Origin: Flavobacterium plurextorum
GTDB lineage: Bacteria; Bacteroidota; Bacteroidia; Flavobacteriales; Flavobacteriaceae
Length of the DNA: 64,000 bases
Direction: 5' to 3'
Assembly: GCF_002217395.1 (NCBI RefSeq)
Contig: NZ_MUHD01000016.1
Location: 124,001-188,000 of the forward strand
Shown here: in pieces, positions 8,911-16,754 of the stretch
Numbering within the stretch: position 1 is the stretch's first letter
Layout: the number at the start of each line of letters is the position of its first letter
The notes under the pieces: generated by a model
What the model saw: the letters and a program-made list of their open reading frames with translations, nothing else
Database searches by the model: none
What the model was told of the DNA's origin: nothing
Made by a program: the position numbers and the translations under genes

Positions 8911-9094
8911 TATATTTATTATCAGACTTTTACAAGTGAAACCTTAATTATGAAAGTTATTCTTAAAATTATATAACAGAAAAATCTTTCTTTTTGATGA
9001 ATTTTGGTAAATCAGTTTGATTAACTCATATGTATTTATTTGAGAAGAATAATTGAGAAACAAACAAAATCGATATTAACTAAAATTACTTATT

Positions 9095-9256
9095 ATGTTA
9101 CGATGGACAGTCATATTTATTATTCTGGCAATTATTGCAGGAATATTTGGTTTTGGAGGTATTGCCGCTGGAGCCGCTAGTATAGCAAAAATTTTATTTT
9201 TTATATTTTTGGTGTTATTCGTCATTTCGCTGGTCAGCGGAAGAAAAAGCGTTTAA
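9095..9256 (+). CDS. DUF1328-family small membrane protein
   Basis: This 53-aa protein begins [20 protein letters not shown] and ends in a short basic tail (SGRKSV). It has two hydrophobic spans separated by a small glycine/alanine-rich segment (GGIAAGAAS), the typical pattern of the DUF1328 (YtjA-like) family of tiny inner-membrane proteins. Function is unknown; in other bacteria the genes often respond to stress. It stands alone, facing away from the secretion operon, and is followed 18 bases later by a strong terminator, which supports it as a real gene. Confidence 0.85.
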   Translation: MLRWTVIFIILAIIAGIFGFGGIAAGAASIAKILFFIFLVLFVISLVSGRKSV

Positions 9257-9274
9257 CAGCTTAACTTAAATAAC

Positions 9275-9308
9275 AAAACCACTCTGAATGAAAGTACAGA
9301 GTGGTTTT
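9275..9308 (+). terminator. Intrinsic terminator after the DUF1328 gene
   Basis: A perfect 12-bp stem, AAAACCACTCTG (9275-9286) with CAGAGTGGTTTT (9297-9308), encloses a 10-base loop and runs into T residues. Confidence 0.85.
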
Positions 9309-9344
9309 TATTTAATTTTTAAAATTACAACTAGTTTTTACGCC

Positions 9345-9974
9345 TTAGTTTAAACTTGGCGGTTCAGGAATTTTAATTGTTCTTTTGATTTTTTTTACTA
9401 TTAGAAGATAACAGGTAACTCCACCCAAAACTATTAATAATGCAATTTGAAGCTGACCAAGACTATTGTTTTTACTATACATTGCATTGGCATTTGCTAA
9501 TTGCGACTTTCCTTCTTGTATCTGGATTTGCGATAAAGATTCAAGCGTCTTTAAAGCTTCGGTGCTAGAAAGTGCAATTTTGCTCCAATCTTTATTTTCG
9601 ACTTGTTTATTAATTTCTTTACAGGATTTTAAAAAAGCATCAAAATGCTGTTTCTCTATGTTTGTGAGAACCGTTTTAGCATACAAATCATCAATATTAT
9701 GAATGATATTCAGCGTATGTATAATTTCATCTTTTTTAATATTGTCGCTTAAGTCCAGTTTTTCAGCTTCGGCTTTTATAAAATGAAGTTCCTTTGAGTA
9801 TTGAAAAATATAGTGCGCTACAACCAATCGGTCATTGTAGATTGCATTGATATGTTTGTTTACATTTTTAGAATTTTGCAGAGTATTAAAATTTCCAAGT
9901 AAAATTAACAGCATTACGATCAGCAAAACAAAGGCTGCTTTGGTTTTATTGCTATACTTCTTAAGGTCTTTCAT
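9345..9974 (-). CDS. Four-helix-bundle (4HB_MCP-like) membrane sensor-type protein
   Basis: This 209-aa protein has a membrane span at residues ~13-30, a helical periplasmic region at ~31-170 and a second span at ~175-193, followed by a short basic cytoplasmic tail. This is the layout of the 4HB_MCP_1 ligand-binding module of chemoreceptors and sensor kinases, but no HAMP, signalling or kinase domain follows. It is therefore a stand-alone bundle, as is common in flavobacteria, perhaps a stress or envelope sensor. No neighbour suggests a partner. Confidence 0.7.
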   Translation of the reverse strand: MKDLKKYSNKTKAAFVLLIVMLLILLGNFNTLQNSKNVNKHINAIYNDRLVVAHYIFQYSKELHFIKAEAEKLDLSDNIKKDEIIHTLNIIHNIDDLYAKTVLTNIEKQHFDAFLKSCKEINKQVENKDWSKIALSSTEALKTLESLSQIQIQEGKSQLANANAMYSKNNSLGQLQIALLIVLGGVTCYLLIVKKIKRTIKIPEPPSLN

Positions 9975-10082
9975 GAAAAAGCTTTTAATGGACTAATTTA
10001 CAAAATTTAATATGTTTTTTTAGCAATATTGCAATTAGTTTGTTTCCTCATTCTTGATTACAAATAAAAATCAAAAATATAC

Positions 10083-10535
10083 TTAGTATAAAACTGCGCA
10101 CCAAAACGTCCAAACAATAAAAACGACCTGTAACGGAATTCTAAACCACAAATATGAAGTCCCATTTCCATTATAAGTTCCTTTTTGATAATCTATATGT
10201 TTTATTGCTGCGTAAATATTGGCGGGAAGTAAAAAGATAAAGAATATAATTAATATCCAGCCTGAATAAACTTTCGTTGAAGAAATCAAAAGACATATCC
10301 CTAATATAACCTCAATTATTCCAGTTGCATAAACCAACTCTGTTCTAAATGGGATTTTTTCGGAAATCATCATTACCATTCCTTTGGTAAAAACAAAATG
10401 TGCAATTGCTGTAAAACACAACATTACACACATTGCGATTCTTGCCGCCATTAGTATATCGTATTGATTTGTGAGGAATTTTAAAGTGAAAACTGAAACT
10501 AAAAAAACGAGAATTAAAACAATTAAGGGTTTCAT
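10083..10535 (-). CDS. DoxX-like integral membrane protein
   Basis: This 150-aa protein has four hydrophobic spans (about residues 4-20, 30-50, 70-88 and 95-112, with a further one near the C-terminus). The pattern, including a GIIEVILGICLL helix, resembles the DoxX family of small membrane proteins, whose roles are loosely tied to redox or quinone metabolism. It is monocistronic as far as can be seen. The exact family is moderately certain. Confidence 0.65.
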   Translation of the reverse strand: MKPLIVLILVFLVSVFTLKFLTNQYDILMAARIAMCVMLCFTAIAHFVFTKGMVMMISEKIPFRTELVYATGIIEVILGICLLISSTKVYSGWILIIFFIFLLPANIYAAIKHIDYQKGTYNGNGTSYLWFRIPLQVVFIVWTFWCAVLY

Positions 10536-10638
10536 TTTTAGAGAATTGAAGGTTTCATCAAAGATAAAAGATTTTATTGAAATGCTTTTTAATCACAATA
10601 AATAATACCGATTCGAATCCACCGTATAATATTGAAAG

Positions 10639-11139
10639 TCATTTACTTGAAGCTTGCTTAATTAAAAGCATTGTCTGTTTGTTTACGATATCCCGAGCTT
10701 TTGACTCAAACGACGAAATTTGACACGCTCCAATACTTATATAAACGATGTGATTATCGTCTTCTAGATTTTTATTATTTTCTACAGCCTTCTCGTAACT
10801 TTCCATTCCAGAAATTAAGTAAACTGGATTTCCCTCTCGAAATAACTGTGTCACAATCCCTTGCAATCTTTGTTCAGCTATCAGTTTTATCTCGTTTTCT
10901 TGATAAGATAGTAAAAGTGTACAATACAATAGAGAACATAATTTAGAGTCTTTGAATGCTGGGTATTTTTCCAAAATCTCAGATCCTTGATTCAGATTCT
11001 CAAAACATTTAGTATAAAGTTGTGTTGATATGGATTGATCTTCTTTTAGTTCGTTACTAGAACTAACTTGACCATTAGCATGAAAAGCAAATAATACTAA
11101 TTGTAAAAAGAATAATTTTCTAATTAACTGTGTCATCAT
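10639..11139 (-). CDS. Secreted hypothetical protein
   Basis: This 166-aa protein carries a signal peptide (LFFLQLVLFAFHANGQ) with likely cleavage after about residue 23. The mature part is mostly helical with no motif I recognise. It overlaps the upstream DUF805 gene by 20 bases and is probably translated with it. Two adjacent ATG codons are possible starts. Function is unknown. Confidence 0.6.
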   Translation of the reverse strand: MMTQLIRKLFFLQLVLFAFHANGQVSSSNELKEDQSISTQLYTKCFENLNQGSEILEKYPAFKDSKLCSLLYCTLLLSYQENEIKLIAEQRLQGIVTQLFREGNPVYLISGMESYEKAVENNKNLEDDNHIVYISIGACQISSFESKARDIVNKQTMLLIKQASSK

Positions 11140-11485
11140 TTGTTTTTCTTTTGGCTAAAAGCAGAAAAAATGCAAAAGCTATATTAAGAACAGGAATAAA
11201 ATTAAAAATTACAAAAATTGGATTTGAATTCAAGTCTCTTAATCTTCTTGTTGTCACGGCTTGAATAGGAACAAAACTAAAAAGTATTATTAGACATTGA
11301 TAGAATATATTTAGAATTCTTTCATCGTCGAGATTAACTTGACGATTAAGATGTAAAGCAAAATAATAAATTAAAAGAGAGCAAAAAATATAAATTCCAT
11401 ATTCTGTTCTTCCTGCTTTATCTTTAAAACAAGTACAGAAAAACATACTATTTTTAAAATGTTTTAGAAATACATTCTCATTCAT
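11120..11485 (-). CDS. DUF805-like membrane protein
   Basis: This 121-aa protein has a GRTEYGIYIF segment before the first span, a TTRRLRDLN motif after the second, and a final hydrophobic stretch, matching the DUF805 pattern (GRxxRxEYW and RRLHD in typical members). DUF805 proteins are small inner-membrane proteins of unknown function. It lies 9 bases from the symporter gene upstream and overlaps the next gene downstream, so it may ride on the same transcript. Confidence 0.65.
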   Translation of the reverse strand: MNENVFLKHFKNSMFFCTCFKDKAGRTEYGIYIFCSLLIYYFALHLNRQVNLDDERILNIFYQCLIILFSFVPIQAVTTRRLRDLNSNPIFVIFNFIPVLNIAFAFFLLLAKRKTNDDTVN

Positions 11486-11494
11486 AAAATTGCT

Positions 11495-13222
11495 CTAGTC
11501 TAAAACTATTTGATCATCAGAAGTAGTTTTCCCTCTAAAGAATAAAAACTGTATAATCAATGATAATAATATCGTTAAAATTGCTCCAATAAAATTCAGC
11601 CATAAATAACCTAGTTTTTCCTGAGTATAAATCATGAAATAATAAATGATAAAAATACATATCTGGCTGATAATAGCACTATAAAACATAGGTTTTGCCT
11701 GAACGCGGCGTAAATAGAATCCAACTAAAAATATTCCTAGAACGGTTCCGTAGAATATTGATCCAATCATATTTACAAGCTGTATTAAGTTTTCAAACAA
11801 AGTTCCAACACAGGCAAAAAGTATCGCTACAATTCCCCAGAATAATGTAAAAAACTTAGTCGCATTCAGATAATGCTTCTCGGATTTCTCGGTTTTGACA
11901 TTTCTTTTGTAAATATCTATTGCTGTTGTTGATGCCAATGCTGTTAAACCAGATGCTGTTGACGACATTGCAGCAGATAAAATAACGGCAAGCAATAAAC
12001 CAATTAATCCTTTTGGCAAATAGTTTAAAATGAAATGAAAAAACACATAATCTTTATCGTTTGTTTCACTGCGACTGTCTGCTCTCAAAATAATTTCTTT
12101 CGCACGATCACGTAAATCCTTTTCTTTATTTGATAAGGTAACTAATTCTTTACGTAAAATTGGATTGTCATAATCCTGATTCAACTGATCGATGTACAAT
12201 AAGTTAATTACTTTTTTGTCTTCTGAAAGTTTACTCAGCTTTTTCTCAAGAACATGATATTCTTCTTTAAAAACCGATTTTTCAATTACTGTTTTGTTAT
12301 TTGGATTAAAATTTAAAGGAACTGGGTTGAACTGAAAAAACACAAAAACCATAACTCCTGTTAACAAGATAAAAAACTGCATTGGTACTTTTAAAAGACC
12401 ATTCATGATTAATCCCATTTGGCTTTCGCGAACCGATTTCCCTGATAAATATCTTCCAACCTGCGATTGATCGGTACCAAAATAGGCGAGGGCTAGGAAA
12501 AAACCTCCAGTAATACCGCTCCAAAAAGTGTATTTTTCTTCAGGATCAAACGAGAAATCAACAATATTCATTTTATCATTTGCACCAGCGATATGCATAG
12601 CGCTGTTAAACGTCATATCATTTGGGAGATAATGTAAAATCAGGAAAAATGTAATAAACATACCCGACATAATCACAAACATCTGCTGTTTCTGAGTAAC
12701 GTTTACGGCTTTTGTTCCGCCCGAGAATGTGTAAATAATTACGAGAACACCAATGATAATGTTCATCACTGTTAGATTCCAACCTAAAAGTGCAGATAGG
12801 ATAATTGCAGGTGCATAAATGGTAAGTCCAGTTCCTAATCCTCTTTGAACAAGGAATAAAATTGCTGCAAGTGAACGCGTTTTTACATCAAAACGTTTTT
12901 CAAGAAACTCATAAGCGGTAAAAACTTTATTTTTATGGTAAAGCGGAATAAAAGTAACACAGATTACTATCATTGCAATTGGCAGTCCAAAATAGAACTG
13001 CACAAAACCCATTCCGTCATGATAAGCTTGTCCTGGAGTCGATAAAAAAGTGATGGCGCTTGCTTGTGTCGCCATTACCGAAAGTCCTACAGTATACCAA
13101 GGAGTTTCGTTATTACCAAGAATAAAGTCTTCAACATTTTTACTTCCTTTGGTTTTCCAAGAACCATATCCAACTATGAATAAAAGTGTTACAATAAGTA
13201 CGATCCAATCAAATAGCTGCAT
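11495..13222 (-). CDS. Sodium:solute symporter (SSS family)
   Basis: This 575-aa protein has about 13 membrane spans and the SSS features: VGYGSWKTKGSKNVEDFILG after the first span, GLSVMATQASAITFLSTPG (Na-site helix) and MSSTASGLTALASTTAIDIYKR. It probably imports an organic solute, such as a sugar or amino sugar, with Na+. A charged insert at residues ~300-390 lies between spans, longer than in many members. The start codon lies 3 bases after the stop of a 35-aa membrane peptide and close behind a PIG-L deacetylase, so the substrate may be a product of that enzyme. This link is inference. Confidence 0.9.
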   Translation of the reverse strand: MQLFDWIVLIVTLLFIVGYGSWKTKGSKNVEDFILGNNETPWYTVGLSVMATQASAITFLSTPGQAYHDGMGFVQFYFGLPIAMIVICVTFIPLYHKNKVFTAYEFLEKRFDVKTRSLAAILFLVQRGLGTGLTIYAPAIILSALLGWNLTVMNIIIGVLVIIYTFSGGTKAVNVTQKQQMFVIMSGMFITFFLILHYLPNDMTFNSAMHIAGANDKMNIVDFSFDPEEKYTFWSGITGGFFLALAYFGTDQSQVGRYLSGKSVRESQMGLIMNGLLKVPMQFFILLTGVMVFVFFQFNPVPLNFNPNNKTVIEKSVFKEEYHVLEKKLSKLSEDKKVINLLYIDQLNQDYDNPILRKELVTLSNKEKDLRDRAKEIILRADSRSETNDKDYVFFHFILNYLPKGLIGLLLAVILSAAMSSTASGLTALASTTAIDIYKRNVKTEKSEKHYLNATKFFTLFWGIVAILFACVGTLFENLIQLVNMIGSIFYGTVLGIFLVGFYLRRVQAKPMFYSAIISQICIFIIYYFMIYTQEKLGYLWLNFIGAILTILLSLIIQFLFFRGKTTSDDQIVLD

Positions 13223-13225
13223 AGG

Positions 13226-13333
13226 TTATGAGTATAATTGCATGATTAAGAAAAATATTAAAATATAAATGGCATTAGCAACCAAAACATAGGTGTAGCT
13301 TTTTTTCCATTTTTTTACTTTTTTAGCTTCCAT
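13226..13333 (-). CDS. 35-aa single-span peptide between deacetylase and symporter genes
   Basis: The reading frame encodes a 35-aa peptide: a lysine-rich start (MEAKKVKKWKKSYTY) and one hydrophobic helix (VLVANAIYILIFFLIM) ending in QLYS. It starts 11 bases after the PIG-L stop and stops 3 bases before the symporter ATG. The positive-inside charge and tight packing support a real small membrane protein, perhaps an accessory subunit of the symporter. No family is recognised. Confidence 0.65.
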   Translation of the reverse strand: MEAKKVKKWKKSYTYVLVANAIYILIFFLIMQLYS

Positions 13334-13344
13334 ACTTTCGTTTT

Positions 13345-15876
13345 TTATTGCTTTATATCTTGTTTAGGAGCTTCTATTGGCTGTTTCAGCGAAATCATGT
13401 TAGATAATAATCTATATGCTCCTGCTACACCTTCAGGTAGTTCTCTAAAGAAACTTAAACCGGTGTAAATATAATATCCTTTTCCGTACGGCGCTACTAA
13501 TAACGCGCCATCTTTGGCTGATTCGCCTTTATCGTGTGAAGAGATAATAGGAGTGAAGGCAGGATCATATTGATTTGGATAATACAAGCCTTGTTCTTGT
13601 GTCCAGCCTTCAAAATCTTTTGATGAAATTTTGTTTGGAGTATTTAAAACAGGATGATTTGGTGCTAAGAATGTAACTTTTGCATTTTCTTCTGTTACTC
13701 GGTCGTACGATAATTTTAAAGGATATGGTGCAATTTTATCCGTAACCAATTGTCCATTTGTATTGTATTGAACAATCATATTTTTACCGCTTTTTACAAA
13801 ATTAAATAAGATATTCTGTTTGTTAGCCAAAGCGTTTACAGTATTATAAGCACGGACTCCAGTAATAACAACATTAAATGAATCTAACTTTTCTGGTGTG
13901 ATTTCTTCAGGTTTTAAGATCGTTACTTTGTACCCCATTTGAGAAAGACTTTCAGGAACTTCATCACCAGCGCCCATTATATAAGCAATAGCATCGCCTG
14001 AGGTTTTTAAGTCAATTCGTATTGCTTTTGAATCGGCTGATTTTAAAACCATCTGTTTCGTAATATGGCTGAAATCAATAATTGTTTCGGCTTTATCAAA
14101 ACGTTTATTATCAATAGTAACAATACTTTGCGCTATAGTTTCTTCTGGATTTACAGGAGGTGTAACTTCAAAATAAAAGATATGTTCGTTTCCTTTTTGA
14201 TCTAAAGTAAACGGAATTTGTTTAGGAACTACATTCCAGCTTTTTGGTAATTCTAATTGTAAATTTCCTTTTACATTGTCTTTTCCTGCGCGAACTTTTA
14301 CTGGAACCATTTTACTGTTAGTATCTCTAAAAACAAGCACTTTCTCTAAAATTGAAGTCGTAACATCTGGCACAATATCCAGAAAATTATACATTTCGCC
14401 TTTTACGCCGTCGTTGTATTTGTAAATAACGGTACGCTCAAACGGAATTTCGACATTTTCAATTTTTATGGTAAAAACAACTTTTACATTTCTAATAATA
14501 TCTGGAATCCCAATATTTTCTTGATTTGAAACAGTATACATTCCAACAGTTGCCTTTTCTTTTAACCAATAAGGCTGAGTATATTCAATGTTTTCCGGCA
14601 GTTTTGTTTGAAGGATAAACTTTTGATTACTGTTGTTTTTTAAAACACTATTCTGAATAGTTACTTTATTGTCTGGCAATGAAGTAACACTTGTTAGCTG
14701 CATGTTTACTGGAGATCTGTTTATTGCCTCTAAACTAAGTTTTACTATACTTCCCGGAGTAGCTTCCTGCTCGCTTGCAACAGCTTCTAAATACAAACCT
14801 GCACAAGATGCTATGATATTTTTTACAGCTTCTGATTTTAAATTCTTCCAATGATCGTCGTTTAAAGCTTCAATCATTGTGTAAACTTTTACTAACTCTG
14901 GAATACTCGCAGATGGATTGCTAAAATCGTACTTGGCAATAATTGTAGAAATTAAATCGCCGATTGGTTTTCCGTTTTTAACACGATTCCAAGTTGTATC
15001 AATTCCATCAAAAACATCATCTTTTTCAGTTCCGTTTTCGCCTTTAATTATTTCTAAATACTCTGTTTCTTCACCACGAACACCAGTACTTCCAAAACCT
15101 TGTGATTGATGACGGCTTCTGCTCAAAGCAGCAATTTCCTGATTTGATTTTCCTAATCCAGTATAATAAACACCTGTTTCTAATTTTGCAAAATTAGATT
15201 TATTAGCAGCATCAAATTTCTCTTGACTTCCATAAAACCACCACGACGGATTAAAATAAAGTCTTTTTACCTGCCAAGGTGAAACAAATTTTAATTGTTC
15301 AGGATATACTTTTGAATCGTTTGTAAGATTATAACTCTCAACACTCAAAATTGCTGATGAAGTGTGATGTCCGTGTGTTGTTCCCGGCGAACGATGATCA
15401 AATCTATTAATTATTACATCTGGCTGAAATTTTCTAATGGTCCATATAACATCGGCCAAGACTTTATCCTTATCCCAAATTTGTAAAGTTTCATCGGGAG
15501 TTTTTGAAAATCCAAAGTCATTTGCTCTTGAAAAAAACTGCTCGCCGCCATCTATTTTTCGGGCTTCAATAAGTTCTTGAGTTCTTATTACGCCAAGTAA
15601 TTCACGTAATTGCGGGCCAATTAAATTTTGACCGCCATCTCCTCTCGTCAGTGACAAATATCCAGTTCTAGCATTTACTTCGTTTGCAAAATAAGAGATC
15701 AAACGTGTATTTTCATCATCAGGATGTGCTGCAACGTACAAAACTGATCCTAAAAAGTTTAATTTTTTGATTTGATTGTAAATCTCTACAGAATTTGGTT
15801 TTTGTGGCTGCTGTCCGAATGCGATGTTAAAACTTATTAAAAAAAACAGAATTAGTTGAACTGGAGTTTTTATCAT
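13345..15876 (-). CDS. Secreted PIG-L/LmbE-type deacetylase
   Basis: This 843-aa protein has a signal peptide ending near residue 22 (FNIAFGQQ). The N-terminal domain (~40-230) is LmbE/PIG-L: AAHPDDE (His51, Asp53, Asp54), SLTRGDGGQN and a later THGHH zinc motif. PIG-L enzymes remove N-acetyl groups from amino-sugar conjugates using zinc. The middle (~360-640) looks like beta-sandwich modules and the end (~665-830) resembles a class-I glutamine-amidotransferase-like fold without an obvious catalytic site. The first gene of an operon with a membrane peptide and an SSS symporter, it may process a glycoconjugate in the periplasm before uptake. Confidence 0.88.
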   Translation of the reverse strand: MIKTPVQLILFFLISFNIAFGQQPQKPNSVEIYNQIKKLNFLGSVLYVAAHPDDENTRLISYFANEVNARTGYLSLTRGDGGQNLIGPQLRELLGVIRTQELIEARKIDGGEQFFSRANDFGFSKTPDETLQIWDKDKVLADVIWTIRKFQPDVIINRFDHRSPGTTHGHHTSSAILSVESYNLTNDSKVYPEQLKFVSPWQVKRLYFNPSWWFYGSQEKFDAANKSNFAKLETGVYYTGLGKSNQEIAALSRSRHQSQGFGSTGVRGEETEYLEIIKGENGTEKDDVFDGIDTTWNRVKNGKPIGDLISTIIAKYDFSNPSASIPELVKVYTMIEALNDDHWKNLKSEAVKNIIASCAGLYLEAVASEQEATPGSIVKLSLEAINRSPVNMQLTSVTSLPDNKVTIQNSVLKNNSNQKFILQTKLPENIEYTQPYWLKEKATVGMYTVSNQENIGIPDIIRNVKVVFTIKIENVEIPFERTVIYKYNDGVKGEMYNFLDIVPDVTTSILEKVLVFRDTNSKMVPVKVRAGKDNVKGNLQLELPKSWNVVPKQIPFTLDQKGNEHIFYFEVTPPVNPEETIAQSIVTIDNKRFDKAETIIDFSHITKQMVLKSADSKAIRIDLKTSGDAIAYIMGAGDEVPESLSQMGYKVTILKPEEITPEKLDSFNVVITGVRAYNTVNALANKQNILFNFVKSGKNMIVQYNTNGQLVTDKIAPYPLKLSYDRVTEENAKVTFLAPNHPVLNTPNKISSKDFEGWTQEQGLYYPNQYDPAFTPIISSHDKGESAKDGALLVAPYGKGYYIYTGLSFFRELPEGVAGAYRLLSNMISLKQPIEAPKQDIKQ

Positions 15877-15902
15877 GCTGGTAAGTTGGTTTTTAATAGA
15901 CT

Positions 15903-15910
15903 CAAAAATA
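15903..15910 (-). promoter_or_regulatory. Possible -7 box for the PIG-L/symporter operon
   Basis: On the minus strand TATTTTTG matches TAnnTTTG, 27 bases upstream of the deacetylase ATG. A clear -33 TTG is not seen. Confidence 0.45.
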
Positions 15911-15992
15911 GTAATTAAATTATGGAACAGTATTTAAATGAAATGTTAATGTTTAGTTATTGAAAACTAATTAGATACTGTTTATACATGCA

Positions 15993-16028
15993 AAAAGAGC
16001 GTATTAATAAAAATTAATGCGCTCTTTT
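15993..16028 (-). terminator. Intrinsic terminator after the DKHY-repeat protein gene
   Basis: The arms AAAAGAGCGTATTAAT (15993-16008) and ATTAATGCGCTCTTTT (16013-16028) pair over 16 bases with one G-U, around a 4-base loop. On the minus strand it ends in a T-run. Confidence 0.85.
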
Positions 16029-16036
16029 ATAGTTAT

Positions 16037-16564
16037 TTATCTTCTTCCGCGACCTTCATGACGATCGTCATCATCATCTCTATCATGTTTTCCATGATGC
16101 TTGTCGTAATGTTTATCATAATGTTTGTCGTAGTGTTTGTAATTTCTATTATCATTACGACGATCATTGTAACCATAAACTGGTCTTGGTCTATAAGGTC
16201 TTTGAGGTGCACCACAATATCCTTTATAGTATTTTACTTTGTGACGATCAAAATAAGTGTAAGGGGTTCTTCCGTGATAATCTGTTAAAACTACTTTGTA
16301 ACCTCCATATAAATCATAGTTTCTGTATTGTCTAGGTAAATAAGTTGTTCTAACCCATCTTCCGCCTCCAAAATAGATGAACTGCGAAGCTCTAACATCA
16401 TAATAAGCCTCAATATCTGGCAAATAGTAATATTCCATATCCGCATATCCGGCTGGTCCCCAAGCTGGAGGATTACCTATGTTAACGTTTATTGATACCT
16501 GAGCTTGTGTGGCATTTGCAATTAAAAGGAATAATCCCGCGATTGCTATTTTCATTGTTTTCAT
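16037..16564 (-). CDS. Secreted protein with C-terminal DKHY repeats
   Basis: This 175-aa protein has a signal peptide (IAGLFLLIANATQAQ) and a mature part rich in Tyr, Arg and Gly (WGPAGYADMEYYYLPDIEAY, then YFGGGRWV). The last 45 residues are repeats of Asp-Lys-His-Tyr followed by an Asp/Arg tail, likely to bind metal or surfaces. Similar Tyr-rich secreted proteins occur in Bacteroidota with no known role. It is flanked by its own promoter-like box and terminator, so it is monocistronic. Confidence 0.75.
   Translation of the reverse strand: MKTMKIAIAGLFLLIANATQAQVSINVNIGNPPAWGPAGYADMEYYYLPDIEAYYDVRASQFIYFGGGRWVRTTYLPRQYRNYDLYGGYKVVLTDYHGRTPYTYFDRHKVKYYKGYCGAPQRPYRPRPVYGYNDRRNDNRNYKHYDKHYDKHYDKHHGKHDRDDDDDRHEGRGRR
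16097..16141. repeat. 12-bp coding tandem repeat (DKHY units)
   Basis: Three full 12-base units (16097-16108, 16109-16120, 16121-16132) and a partial fourth code for the Asp-Lys-His-Tyr repeats. Because each unit is in frame, copy number could vary by slippage without breaking the gene. Confidence 0.8.
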
Positions 16565-16616
16565 CTTTTCTAAAGTTTAAATGTTAATCTTGTTTAAGGA
16601 TTTTCATATACCGTGC

Positions 16617-16624
16617 CAAAAATA
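16617..16624 (-). promoter_or_regulatory. -7 box for the DKHY-repeat gene
   Basis: The minus strand reads TATTTTTG (TAnnTTTG), 53 bases upstream of the start codon. Confidence 0.45.
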
Positions 16625-16754
16625 AAAACATGATACCGTTCGTCGGATAAAATATACTTTTTAACGAGTGAATTAGTGTTGTAAAATCTGTAATGTATTG
16701 ATTTTTAAAACAAAATTAAAACGTAAAAAAAGTAAAAAAAAAAATTAAGCTCTA

